Shown here: piece after piece, positions 9,916-19,899 of the stretch
How positions within the stretch are numbered: the first letter of the stretch is position 1
How the letters are laid out: every line of letters begins with the position of its first letter
Origin: Arthrobacter sp. CJ23
Lineage (GTDB): Bacteria > Actinomycetota > Actinomycetes > Actinomycetales > Micrococcaceae
DNA: 64,000 nucleotides
Direction of reading: 5' to 3'
NCBI RefSeq assembly: GCF_024741795.1
Contig: NZ_CP102950.1
Span: forward strand, 2,232,001-2,296,000
Program-made: the position numbers and the translations under genes
Notes under the pieces: generated by a model
What the model was told of the DNA's origin: nothing
Seen by the model: only the letters and a program-made list of their open reading frames with translations
Database searches by the model: none

Positions 9916-9933
9916 GCAAAGATTCCGTCAAGA
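9916..9933 (+). promoter_or_regulatory. Candidate second KdpE site, upstream of the KimA-like permease
   Basis: GCAAAGA (9916-9922) and GTCAAGA (9927-9933) repeat with an 11-bp period. The second unit is identical to the unit at 1775, and the flanking 11-mer CGTCAAGATCC is shared exactly. A perfect 6-1-6 palindrome (GGCGGA T TCCGCC, 9938-9950) follows directly. The site lies between kdpE and the permease gene, where a promoter would be. KdpE control is inferred. Confidence 0.45.
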
Positions 9934-10020
9934 TCCCGGCGGATTCCGCCGGGCGGGGCGCCTCCGGTGTTACTGTCGGCATGAATCAGACAGTGCTTCG
10001 CATTTTGCGGAAGGGCACAG

Positions 10021-11997
<1,977 letters not shown>

Positions 11998-12031
11998 ACC
12001 CGGCCGGTTAGCGGCTGCAAGACTCCGATTG

Positions 12032-12066
12032 TGAAACTAAGTGCCTTGACATGGAACTGAGTTTCA
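12032..12066 (+). promoter_or_regulatory. Inverted-repeat operator around a -35 box, acyl-CoA dehydrogenase promoter
   Basis: TGAAACTAAGTGCC (12032-12045) and GGAACTGAGTTTCA (12053-12066) are 14-bp half-sites that match at 12 of 14 positions when one is inverted. The 7-base gap begins with TTGACA (12046-12051), a consensus -35 element; CATTCT 17 bases later is a poor -10. A protein bound here would block the promoter, so it looks like a repressor operator. The regulator is not identified. Confidence 0.55.
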
Positions 12067-12144
12067 TTCATTCTTGATTCCACGTGGTTTTGCCACGGGT
12101 CTCCGCTGGGCGGAGGGAACCACTGGAATCCAAAGGACCGCTTG

Positions 12145-13395
12145 ATGACAAACTCCGCCTCCACTGCCATCCCCACCGAACTGCACGCCTCTTTTCCCAG
12201 CGGCACCATGGAACCCGAGTATGTGCTGACGGAGGCGCTCGACCCGGATCCGGCCTCGGTCTTCAAGGACATCAGCGCCGAGGACCGCGCCTATTGGGAC
12301 CGTGCCCGCGCCTTCGTCCAGGATGAGGTCCTCCCGGTGATCGCCGGCTACTGGGAGCGCGCCGAGTATCCGCTGCACCTGGTCAAGCGCCTGGGGGAGC
12401 TGGACCTGCTGCGCGACGGCGTGGACGTGGAAGGCTTTCCGGCCATGAGCAAGACCGCCGCCGGCCTGGTCACCATGGAACTGAGCCGCGGGGACGGCTC
12501 CATTGCCACGGTCCTGGCCGTGCAGGGCGGCTTGGCGCTGCGTTCCGTTGCCGAGTGCGGTTCCGCGGAACAGCGCGGACGCTGGCTGCCGGCGCTGTCC
12601 CGGGCCGAAGAATACGGCTCCTTCGCCCTGACCGAGCCCGCGCACGGTTCCGACTCCGTGGGCCTCGAAACCACTGCTACCGCCGTCGAGGGCGGCTACG
12701 TACTCAACGGCGAGAAGAAGTGGATCGGCAACGGTTCGATCGGCGGCGTGACCGTCGTCTGGGCCCGCGGCGAGGATGGCAAGGTCCACGGCTACCTTGT
12801 CCCGCAGGATTCACCGGGTTACACGGGCACCACTATCGAGGGCAAGGTTTCCCTGCGTGCGATCTGGCAGGCGCATATCCGCCTGGAGAACGTCTTTGTG
12901 CCGGAGGAGAACGTGCTTCCGGGCGCCCATTCCTTCAAGGACACCTCGCGGGTGCTGCTGGCGACCCGGCTCGGGGTGGCGTGGTCCGCCGTCGGGCATG
13001 CCACGGCCTGCTACGAAACGGCGGTGCAGTACGCCGCCCAGCGCCGGCAGTTCGGCAAACCCTTGGCCGCCTCGCAGATCGTGCAGGAGCGCCTCGCCCG
13101 CATGCACTCGGAGCTGGCCACCATGCAGCTCATGGTCATGCAGATGACCAGGCTGGATGAGGAAGGCGCACTGACCCCGGCGCAGGCTTCGCTCGCCAAG
13201 TTCACCTGCACGCGCACGGCCCGCTCCATCGCCTCCAACGCCCGCGACCTGCTGGGCGGCAACGGCATCCTGCTGGCCAACCGGGTGGCCCGGCACTTTG
13301 CCGACATTGAAGGCATCCACACCTACGAGGGCACCGAAACCGTGCAGGCCCTGATCATCGGCCGCTCCATCACGGGCATCTCCGCCTTCGCCTGA
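12145..13395 (+). CDS. Acyl-CoA dehydrogenase, glutaryl-CoA dehydrogenase-like
   Basis: A 416-residue FAD-dependent acyl-CoA dehydrogenase. The FAD/substrate segment FALTEPAHGSDS, GEKKWIGNG, and the C-terminal IHTYEGTETVQALIIGRSITG are seen. The last of these is the glutaryl-CoA dehydrogenase type, with the catalytic glutamate in YEGT. Expected chemistry is alpha-beta dehydrogenation of an acyl-CoA, perhaps with decarboxylation if it is a true glutaryl-CoA enzyme. The ATG at 12145 has AAAGGA 7 bases upstream. A thiolase follows 110 bases later on the same strand, suggesting a short acyl-CoA degradation unit. The exact substrate is not known. Confidence 0.85.
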   Translation: MTNSASTAIPTELHASFPSGTMEPEYVLTEALDPDPASVFKDISAEDRAYWDRARAFVQDEVLPVIAGYWERAEYPLHLVKRLGELDLLRDGVDVEGFPAMSKTAAGLVTMELSRGDGSIATVLAVQGGLALRSVAECGSAEQRGRWLPALSRAEEYGSFALTEPAHGSDSVGLETTATAVEGGYVLNGEKKWIGNGSIGGVTVVWARGEDGKVHGYLVPQDSPGYTGTTIEGKVSLRAIWQAHIRLENVFVPEENVLPGAHSFKDTSRVLLATRLGVAWSAVGHATACYETAVQYAAQRRQFGKPLAASQIVQERLARMHSELATMQLMVMQMTRLDEEGALTPAQASLAKFTCTRTARSIASNARDLLGGNGILLANRVARHFADIEGIHTYEGTETVQALIIGRSITGISAFA

Positions 13396-13504
13396 GCCGC
13401 TCCTCCGGGTCGCCCGCGCCGGTCCGGCAAGCCTCCCGGCATCCCCGCAGACCGGCAAACCACCTAATTCCCCTTCACTCATTCAGCCCGAAAGGCCAAT
13501 TCCC

Positions 13505-14707
13505 ATGAGCTCAGACGCCACCATCCCCGTCATCCTGGGCGGTGCCCGTACGCCGTTCGGCCGTTTTCGTGGCGGGCTGGCGTCCCTTTCTGCCAGCGAG
13601 CTCGGCGCCCACGCGATCCGGTCAGCCCTGGAACGTGCCGGTGTGGCCCCGGAGCAGATCGACGCCGTGGTGGTGGGCCAGGTCATCCAGGCCGGCGCGG
13701 GCCAGGGCCCGGCCCGGCAGGCCAGCCTCGGTGCCGGGATCGGCTGGGACGTGCCCACCGTGACCGTGAACAAGCTCTGCCTGTCCGGCCTGACCGCCGT
13801 CATCGATGCCGCCCGGATGATCCGCGCCGGCGAGGCCGATTTCGTGGTCGCTGCCGGGCAGGAATCCATGACCAACGCCCCGCACCTGGTCAAGGGCCTG
13901 CGCGCCGGCGTCACCATCGGGGACACTCCCATGGCCGACTCGCTCAACCACGACGGCCTGCAGGATCCCTTCAGCGGGGAGCTGATGGGCGCCGCCACCG
14001 ACGCCGGGAACGCCACGCGCGGCATCGGCCGCGAAGAACAGGACGAGGTCGCTGCCCGCTCGCACCAGCGCGCCGACGCCGCCCGTGCAGCCGGGATCTT
14101 CGACGCGGAAATCGCTCCCCTCACCATCCCGCAGCGCAGGGGTCCGGAACTGACGGTCGGCACCGACGAGGGCATCCGCCCCGGCACGACGGCGGAGGCC
14201 CTCTCGGCGCTCAAGCCCGCCTTCTCGACGGCGGCGGACGCGAGCATCACCGCCGGTTCGGCGTCGCCGCTCTCGGACGGTGCCGCCGCCGTCGTGATCG
14301 CCAGCAAGGCCGCGGCCGAAGCGGCCGGGCTTTCATGGATCGCCGAGATCGGGGCGCACGGCCAGACCGCCGGCCCGGACGGCTCCCTGCATTCGCAGCC
14401 GTCCCGGGCCATCGAGGCCGCGCTCAAGCGCGAGGGCCTGACGGTGGATGAGCTGGACCTGATTGAGATCAACGAGGCCTTCGCCTCCGTGGTCATCCAG
14501 TCGGCCAGGGATCTGGGCATCGGAACGGAGCGCATCAACGCCGACGGCGGCGCGATCGCCTTGGGGCACCCGGTGGGCGCCTCGGGTGCCCGGCTGGTGC
14601 TGCACCAGGCCCTCGCGCTGCAGCGTGCAGGCGGCGGGACCGGCGTCGTCGCCCTGTGCGGCGGCGGCGGCCAGGGCGACGCCTTGATCCTCAAGGGAGC
14701 CAAGTGA
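13505..14707 (+). CDS. Acetyl-CoA acetyltransferase / thiolase
   Basis: A 400-residue thiolase. It shows the acyl-accepting cysteine in NKLCLSGL (near residue 92), the NEAFAS motif, the GHPVGASGARL histidine motif and the closing CGGGGQGDA with the second catalytic cysteine. The family either condenses two acetyl-CoA or cleaves 3-ketoacyl-CoA. Beside the acyl-CoA dehydrogenase and the protocatechuate genes, a degradative role (3-ketoacyl-CoA or beta-ketoadipyl-CoA cleavage) is plausible. A GAAAGG site precedes the ATG. Confidence 0.88.
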   Translation: MSSDATIPVILGGARTPFGRFRGGLASLSASELGAHAIRSALERAGVAPEQIDAVVVGQVIQAGAGQGPARQASLGAGIGWDVPTVTVNKLCLSGLTAVIDAARMIRAGEADFVVAAGQESMTNAPHLVKGLRAGVTIGDTPMADSLNHDGLQDPFSGELMGAATDAGNATRGIGREEQDEVAARSHQRADAARAAGIFDAEIAPLTIPQRRGPELTVGTDEGIRPGTTAEALSALKPAFSTAADASITAGSASPLSDGAAAVVIASKAAAEAAGLSWIAEIGAHGQTAGPDGSLHSQPSRAIEAALKREGLTVDELDLIEINEAFASVVIQSARDLGIGTERINADGGAIALGHPVGASGARLVLHQALALQRAGGGTGVVALCGGGGQGDALILKGAK

Positions 14708-14783
14708 GCACGGCCCTCTGAACTGGCCCCCTGAATCGAGGCACATCGGCCAGAATTCGGTTGCCCCCTGGAGCGCGCAGGTA

Positions 14784-14798
14784 TTCTATTGAATGGAA
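14784..14798 (+). promoter_or_regulatory. IclR-type operator upstream of the iclR gene
   Basis: TTCTATTGAATGGAA is a near-perfect 7-1-7 palindrome lying 28 bases before the iclR ATG. It fits the pattern TTC-N-RTT-S-AAY-N-GAA shared with the site before pobA (15584-15598), so the regulator probably controls both itself and pobA. Confidence 0.55.
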
Positions 14799-14826
14799 CT
14801 GTGGGGCAGGCGCAAAGGAGCCGGGC

Positions 14827-15579
14827 ATGGCCAATTCGGCATCGGGGGATTCCGTGGTGGACCGCGTGGTGCGGGTCATCGCGGCTTTTCCCGAAGGCGT
14901 CGCGGTCCTGCAGTTGTCCGAGCTCGCGGAACGTGCGGGGCTTCCGCTGAGCAGTGCGCACCGGCTGGTCCGCCAGCTCGCCGACCACGGGCTCCTGGAT
15001 CTCGGCGACGGCGGAAACATCGGCCTGGGCATGCGGCTGTGGGAGCTCGTCAACAGGAATTCACCCACGCTTGCCTTGCGCCAGGCGGCCATGCCGTTCA
15101 TGGAGGACATCCAGCAGGTCTTGAGCAGGAACGTGAACCTGGCGGTCCTGGATGGCTGGGAGGCTCTGTTCGTGGAGCGGCTCTCCAGGCGCGGATCCGT
15201 GGCCAACCGTGCCCGTGTCGCGGGCCGCATGCCCGTGCATGTCTCCTCGGCCGGCCTCGCCTTGATGGCCAACCAGCCTCGCGAACTGCAGGCGGAGTAC
15301 CTCCGGCTGTTCAATGACCCGGCCGGCAAGGTGACCGCCGGCGTCGTGCGCCAACTGCTTGCCGAAACCGCCCAGCAGGGCTATGCGCAGCTCGCGGGCG
15401 CAGTGGATCCGGACACCTGGAGCATCGCCGTGCCCGTGGTGGACGGCAAGCGCCGCACGGTGGCGGCCCTGGGCGTGGTGCTTCCGTTGGCGGAGGCGCG
15501 GCCGCAGGCCTTGGTACCTGCGCTCCAGACGGCCGCCCGGGGCATCGGGCGGCAGCTGGACAAGCTGCGGCAGGGCTAG
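14827..15579 (+). CDS. IclR-family transcriptional regulator (PobR/PcaR type)
   Basis: A 250-residue IclR protein: an N-terminal winged helix (about 8-70, with LSELAERAGLPLSSAHRLVRQL) and a C-terminal effector domain (about 80-250, with RVAGRMPVHVSSAGLALMA). IclR proteins of this group control pob and pca genes in response to aromatic acids. The start at 14827 has AAAGGAG 7 bases upstream; in-frame codons further up would read through the operator. It sits between the thiolase gene and pobA, and matching palindromes flank it on both sides. Confidence 0.85.
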   Translation: MANSASGDSVVDRVVRVIAAFPEGVAVLQLSELAERAGLPLSSAHRLVRQLADHGLLDLGDGGNIGLGMRLWELVNRNSPTLALRQAAMPFMEDIQQVLSRNVNLAVLDGWEALFVERLSRRGSVANRARVAGRMPVHVSSAGLALMANQPRELQAEYLRLFNDPAGKVTAGVVRQLLAETAQQGYAQLAGAVDPDTWSIAVPVVDGKRRTVAALGVVLPLAEARPQALVPALQTAARGIGRQLDKLRQG

Positions 15580-15583
15580 CAAC

Positions 15584-15598
15584 TTCCGTTCAACGGAA
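15584..15598 (+). promoter_or_regulatory. IclR-type operator upstream of pobA
   Basis: TTCCGTTCAACGGAA is a perfect 7-1-7 palindrome located 5 bases after the iclR stop and about 100 bases before the pobA ATG. It resembles the palindrome before iclR itself (14784-14798). Confidence 0.6.
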
Positions 15599-15700
15599 TC
15601 CAGCTTACGGCGACCCTGCGGCCTGGGCCACACTGGTGGCAGAAGTCCACCGCACCTGCCGCGCCGACCCGGCAGGGTCCGCAACGAAGCGAGGAACACC

Positions 15701-16888
15701 ATGGCACGCACCACCGTCACCACCCAAGTCGCCATCATGGGTGCAGGCCCTGCCGGGCTGATGCTCTCCCATCTGCTGGCGAAGCGGGGCATCGACTCCG
15801 TGGTGGTGGAAATCCGCAGCCGCAAGGAAATCCAGGAGACGGTCCGTGCTGGCATCCTGGAGCACGGCACCGTGAATCTGCTGGTGGACTCCGGAGTCTC
15901 GGACCGCGTGCTGCGCGAAGGCGACCGGCACGATGGCATCGAGCTGCGGTTCAACGGCGAAAGCCACCGGATCGACTTCAAGGAACTCGTGGGAGAGTCC
16001 GTGTGGCTCTACCCGCAGACGGACGTGTTCGCGGACCTTGCCGCCCGGCGCGAGGCCGACGGCGGCGACGTCCAATACAGCGTTACCGACACCACCGTGC
16101 ACCACCTCGAAGGCAAACCGAAGGTCCGGTTCACAGACGCCGAGGGCCGGGAGTTCGAGATCCAGGCGGACTTCCTCGTTGGCGCCGATGGTTCCCGCAG
16201 CCACTGCCGGCGCCAGGTGCCGGAGGCCGCGCGTACCCAGCATTTCCATGAGTATCCCTTCGCCTGGTTCGGCATCCTCACCGAAGCCCCGCGCAGTGCC
16301 GACGAACTGATCTACGCGAACTCGGAGCACGGTTTCGCCCTGGTCAGCCAGCGCACGGATACGGTCCAGCGCATGTACTTCCAGTGCGACCCGGCGGAAA
16401 ATGCGGCCGACTGGGACGACGAGCGTATCTGGACCGAACTCCGCAAGCGGGTCAATGGCAACGGCTTTGAGCTGAAGGAAGGCCCTGTGATCGAGAAGAT
16501 GGTGCTGCCGTTCCGTAGCTTTGTCCAGTCGCCCATGCGCCACGGAAACCTGTTCCTGGTCGGCGACGCCGCGCACACCGTGCCGCCCACCGGCGCCAAG
16601 GGCCTGAACCTGGCCATCCACGACGTGAAGGTCCTTTTTGAAGGCCTGGAGTCCTTTTACGCCAGCGGCTCCACTGCGCTCCTGGATTCTTACAGCGACC
16701 GTGCCCTGGACCGAGTGTGGAAGGCGCAGCACTTCTCGTATTGGATGACCTCCATGCTGCACAGCATCCCCGGTTCGGACAACTTCGGCCGTGCGCGGCA
16801 GCTCGGCGAGCTGAATTCGGTTGTCGCCTCCAAGCACGGCATGGCCTACCTGGCTGAGTCCTATACCGGCTGGCCGGGCACGCGGTAA
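15701..16888 (+). CDS. pobA: 4-hydroxybenzoate 3-monooxygenase
   Basis: A 395-residue flavoprotein monooxygenase, the usual length. It shows the dinucleotide-binding GAGPAG (residues 14-19), the DG motif in LVGADGSRSHCRR, and the GDAAHTVPPTGAKGLNLAIHD flavin motif. It hydroxylates 4-hydroxybenzoate to protocatechuate with NAD(P)H and O2. The product is the substrate of the pcaHG enzyme encoded just downstream. I chose the ATG at 15701, which gives MARTTVTTQVAIMGAG; a GAGGAA site precedes it. Confidence 0.95.
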   Translation: MARTTVTTQVAIMGAGPAGLMLSHLLAKRGIDSVVVEIRSRKEIQETVRAGILEHGTVNLLVDSGVSDRVLREGDRHDGIELRFNGESHRIDFKELVGESVWLYPQTDVFADLAARREADGGDVQYSVTDTTVHHLEGKPKVRFTDAEGREFEIQADFLVGADGSRSHCRRQVPEAARTQHFHEYPFAWFGILTEAPRSADELIYANSEHGFALVSQRTDTVQRMYFQCDPAENAADWDDERIWTELRKRVNGNGFELKEGPVIEKMVLPFRSFVQSPMRHGNLFLVGDAAHTVPPTGAKGLNLAIHDVKVLFEGLESFYASGSTALLDSYSDRALDRVWKAQHFSYWMTSMLHSIPGSDNFGRARQLGELNSVVASKHGMAYLAESYTGWPGTR

Positions 16889-16955
16889 TCCCGCAGGACG
16901 GCCCGACGGCGGCATGGGCGGATTGACTGCCAACGTCACCGCTGATTCACCTCAC

Positions 16956-16973
16956 CTCGCCACAACTGGCGAG
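16956..16973 (+). promoter_or_regulatory. Inverted repeat in the pcaHG upstream region
   Basis: CTCGCC and GGCGAG form a 6-bp inverted repeat around a 6-base loop. It lies between two copies of GATTCACC (16944-16951 and 16973-16980) and just before the AAAGGAG of pcaH. It may be an operator or a leader hairpin. It does not resemble the IclR-type palindromes near pobA, so pcaHG may answer to another regulator or be read from the pobA promoter. Confidence 0.3.
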
Positions 16974-16995
16974 ATTCACCCGAAAGGAGCCAGCC

Positions 16996-17871
16996 ATGCT
17001 GGACCAACCAACATCCGTGCATCCCGACGAAGATGAGCTTGTGCCCGCCGCTGAGCCACACGCCGCGCATGCATCGTCGGATGCCGCCGCGCATACCCAG
17101 ACGGATCTCAGTGCCGAGATCAAGGGCATCGGCGGCCGCTACGCCGAGGCCGTCAGGAACGGCGCAGCGCCGGAGACCCAGCCGCGCCTGGACTATGCGC
17201 CGTACCGCAGCAGCATCCTGCGCCACCCCACCAAGAGCCTGCACCACGCGGACCCGGAGACCATCGAGCTGTACTCGCCCGCGTTCGGCCACCAGGACGT
17301 GCACGCGCTGGAAGCGGACCTGACCATCCAGCACAACGGCGAACCGGTCGGTGAACGCATCATCGTCGCAGGCAAGGTGCTCGACGGGGACGGCCGCCCG
17401 GTGGCCGGGCAGCTCGTGGAGATCTGGCAGGCCAACGCCGCGGGCCGCTACATCCACAAGCGCGACCAGCACCCCGCCCCGCTGGACCCCAACTTCACCG
17501 GCGTCGGCCGCTGCATCACCGGCCCGGACGGCTCCTACCGCTTCACCACGATCAAGCCCGGCGCGTACCCGTGGAAGAACCACCTGAACGCCTGGCGCCC
17601 GGCGCACATCCACTTCTCGATGTTCGGCACGGAGTTCACCCAGCGCATCGTCACCCAGATGTACTTCCCGGGCGACCAGCTCTTCCCGCTGGACCCCATC
17701 TACCAGTCGATCGTGGACCAGGACGCCCGGGACCGGCTCGTGGCCCGGTACGACCACGAGCTGACCAGCCCCGAATGGGCCCTCGGCTACAGGTGGGACA
17801 TCATCCTGAGCGGCTCCAAACGGACCTGGACGGAAAACGAAGCCTTCGGCGACGCCGGGGACGAGGAGTAG
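16996..17871 (+). CDS. pcaH: Protocatechuate 3,4-dioxygenase, beta subunit
   Basis: A 291-residue intradiol dioxygenase subunit. The iron site is visible as a tyrosine in GRYIHK, a second tyrosine in PGAYPWKN, and two histidines in RPAHIHFS. With PcaG it opens protocatechuate to 3-carboxy-cis,cis-muconate. The N-terminal 45 residues are rich in Ala, His and acidic residues and look like a disordered extension longer than in Pseudomonas. AAAGGAG precedes the ATG; pcaG starts 4 bases after the stop. Confidence 0.95.
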   Translation: MLDQPTSVHPDEDELVPAAEPHAAHASSDAAAHTQTDLSAEIKGIGGRYAEAVRNGAAPETQPRLDYAPYRSSILRHPTKSLHHADPETIELYSPAFGHQDVHALEADLTIQHNGEPVGERIIVAGKVLDGDGRPVAGQLVEIWQANAAGRYIHKRDQHPAPLDPNFTGVGRCITGPDGSYRFTTIKPGAYPWKNHLNAWRPAHIHFSMFGTEFTQRIVTQMYFPGDQLFPLDPIYQSIVDQDARDRLVARYDHELTSPEWALGYRWDIILSGSKRTWTENEAFGDAGDEE

Positions 17872-17875
17872 GCAC

Positions 17876-18484
17876 ATGAGCACCCTGACACCCACCGCTT
17901 TGACACCCACACCGGGCCAGACCGTCGGACCGTTCTACGGCTACGCCCTGCCCTTCAGCAAGGACAACGAGCTCCTGGCCCCGGGCAGCCCCGGCAGCAT
18001 CCGCCTGCAGGGCACCGTGTACGACGGCGCCGGCCACGCCATCCCGGACGCCATCCTGGAGATCTGGCAGCCCGACGCCGGGGGCAACATCGTCCGGCGC
18101 ACCGGTTCCCTGGTCCGCGACGGCTACACCTTCACCGGCTGGGGCCGCGCCGCGGTGGGCAACACCGGGGTGTACACCTTCACCACGGTCAACCCCGGCC
18201 CCACCAAGCCCGGCGGGGCGGCGTTCATCTCCGTGGCCGTGTTCGCCCGCGGCCTCATGAACCGCCTCTTCACCCGGATCTACCTGCCGGAAAACGAGGA
18301 AGCCCTCGCCAACGACCCGCTGCTGTCCTCCCTGGACCCGGAACGCCGCCGGACACTCATCGCCCGCCGCGACCCCGACGGAGGCCTCAGCTGGGACATC
18401 CGCCTGCAGGGCGGCGACGAGACCGTGTTCCTGGACTTCCAGCAGGACGGTTCGCCCGATATCAACCAGGACGCCCCGGCATGA
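17876..18484 (+). CDS. pcaG: Protocatechuate 3,4-dioxygenase, alpha subunit
   Basis: A 202-residue partner of PcaH with the family opening TPGQTVGPFYGYALPF and the ILEIWQPDAGGN segment. The alpha subunit lacks the full iron ligand set, as expected: the second histidine region reads ISVAVFARGLMNRLF. It is coupled to pcaH with a 4-base gap. The rest of the pca pathway (pcaB, pcaL, pcaIJ) is not in this window. Confidence 0.95.
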   Translation: MSTLTPTALTPTPGQTVGPFYGYALPFSKDNELLAPGSPGSIRLQGTVYDGAGHAIPDAILEIWQPDAGGNIVRRTGSLVRDGYTFTGWGRAAVGNTGVYTFTTVNPGPTKPGGAAFISVAVFARGLMNRLFTRIYLPENEEALANDPLLSSLDPERRRTLIARRDPDGGLSWDIRLQGGDETVFLDFQQDGSPDINQDAPA

Positions 18485-18537
18485 GCGACGATCAGATCCG
18501 CAGCGAAGTAGGCCAGACCGACAAACGGTGAAGGACC

Positions 18538-18552
18538 CCGGGGATGCCCCGG
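18538..18552 (+). terminator. Short hairpin after pcaG
   Basis: CCGGGG and CCCCGG form a perfect 6-bp stem with a 3-base loop, about 55 bases past the pcaG stop. No U-run follows. Probably a weak terminator. Confidence 0.35.
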
Positions 18553-18585
18553 CCATGCCGCAGGTGACCGGTCGCCAGCAAACCC

Positions 18586-18614
18586 TTGAACGTCTGATCG
18601 CAGCAGGGTTAGCA
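18586..18614 (+). promoter_or_regulatory. Promoter of the RibD-like reductase gene
   Basis: TTGAAC (18586-18591) and TTAGCA (18609-18614) are separated by exactly 17 bases. The GGAGGAG site and ATG of the next gene follow at 18641 and 18653, giving a leader of about 30 bases. Confidence 0.45.
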
Positions 18615-18652
18615 TGGCGCGCACCGATGCCGATCACTTGGAGGAGACAGCC

Positions 18653-19288
18653 ATGGGCGAGGCAACTGCAGAGGGGTCATCAGCGGAGCTGATGGTCGAC
18701 CTGATCATCTCCCTGGACGGCTACGCCTCGGCCGAGGGTTGGCCCGGGTGGTGGGGCCTGGAGGGGCCGGAGTACCTGGCTTGGCTCGAGGAGGAAGGGA
18801 AGAAGGACTACACCTTCCTGATGGGCGCGAACACCTATCGGGTCATGTCCAGCATGTCCGAGGAGGCCGCGGCCGATGACTCGGTATTCTCCGAGACCGA
18901 GGGGGCCAGCCTGGCCGGCCTGGCCGCCGTGCCCAAGGTCATCTTCTCCTCCACCCTGCAGCCGCCCCTCGTCTGGCCCAACTCGGAGCTGGTCGCCGGG
19001 GACGCGGTGGAGGCGGTGAGGGAGATGAAACGGAGCAGGACCGGGACCCTGAGCACGCTCGGCAGCCTCAGTCTCGCCCGGTCCTTGCTGACCGCCGGTC
19101 TCGTGGACAGGTTCCGCCTGGTGGTCTTCCCGGTGATCACGGGCCGCACCGGGCGGGAACGCATCTATGACGGCTACCCGGATGTTGCGCTGGAAATGGT
19201 GGACAGCAGGACCTTTGACGGCCGCTCCCAGCTGCTTGAATATGTCCCCACCGTCATCAGCGGTCCGCCGGGCAGCGCCCCGGCGTGA
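18653..19288 (+). CDS. Dihydrofolate reductase/RibD C-terminal family protein
   Basis: A 211-residue protein of the RibD_C/DHFR-like superfamily. It shows the opening SLDGY (with the N-terminal strand LMVDLIISLDGYAS), the NTYRVMS segment, and the LVDRFRLVVFPVITG strand typical of this fold. Members reduce folate-like or pyrimidine substrates with NADPH; the actual substrate here is unknown. The ATG at 18653 has GGAGGAG 6 bases upstream, so the ATG at 18614 is rejected. It faces a related, broken gene on the other strand, 8 bases away. Confidence 0.75.
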   Translation: MGEATAEGSSAELMVDLIISLDGYASAEGWPGWWGLEGPEYLAWLEEEGKKDYTFLMGANTYRVMSSMSEEAAADDSVFSETEGASLAGLAAVPKVIFSSTLQPPLVWPNSELVAGDAVEAVREMKRSRTGTLSTLGSLSLARSLLTAGLVDRFRLVVFPVITGRTGRERIYDGYPDVALEMVDSRTFDGRSQLLEYVPTVISGPPGSAPA

Positions 19289-19296
19289 ACTGACGC

Positions 19297-19893
19297 CTAG
19301 CGGATCACGCGATAGCGCACGTGTGTCACCAGGCCGGTGCCGCTCACGTCCGTCGGTTCAAGCCTGAGGTTTTCGACGCCGTCCAGGAGCCGTTCGCCCG
19401 CTCCGAGCATGATCGGTGCGATGTGGAGCCGCAGCTCGTCGATCAGCCCTGCCGATAGGTATTGGCGGGCGGTTTCTGCGCCGCCGGCTATGGCGACGTC
19501 CTGGTCGGCCGCCGCCGCCCGCGCCTGGGCCAAGGCAGACTCGATCCCGTCGGCCACGAAGTGGAACGTTGTGCCGCCGTCCATCACCAGGGGAGGGTGT
19601 GGATGGTGCGTGAGAACGAACACGGGGGCATGGTAGGGCGGCTCGTCACCCCACCAGCCGCGCCAGTCCTCATCCCACACCCCCGGCCCGGGGCCGGCGA
19701 ACATGTTGCGGCCCATGATGTAGGCGCCCGACGAGAGGATGCCCTGAATCGCCGCTGCGTTGGCCTCGGGTTCTTCGAACATTCACCGGTGCAGCTCCTC
19801 TCCGCCCTCGCCCAGGGGGTTGGCCGGGCTCTGATTCGGCCCGGCGAGGAATCCGTCGAGGGAAATCGTTAGATCGCACGTGACGCTGTTCAT
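19297..19893 (-). pseudogene. RibD/DHFR-family gene interrupted by an in-frame TGA
   Basis: Read from the ATG at 19893, the first 36 codons encode a normal family N-terminus (MNSVTCDLTISLDGFLAGPN, then up to EELHR). A TGA stop follows at 19785-19783, and the same frame continues with MFEEPEANAAAIQGIL and on to the normal end (GAGERLLDG, VTHVRYRVIR). Family members usually have Trp at this place (HRWMF), so a TGG to TGA change explains the break. An ATG lies directly after the stop, so re-initiation could make a 161-residue protein lacking the first strand. It follows the CoA-ligase gene on the same strand after 6 bases. Confidence 0.7.
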
Positions 19894-19899
19894 GGGTTC

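Noticed and set aside
19783..19785. TGA as a selenocysteine codon in the RibD-like gene
   Set aside because: The position is Trp in related proteins, not Cys, no selenocysteine machinery is in view, and no SECIS-like hairpin was noticed just downstream. A nonsense change is simpler.
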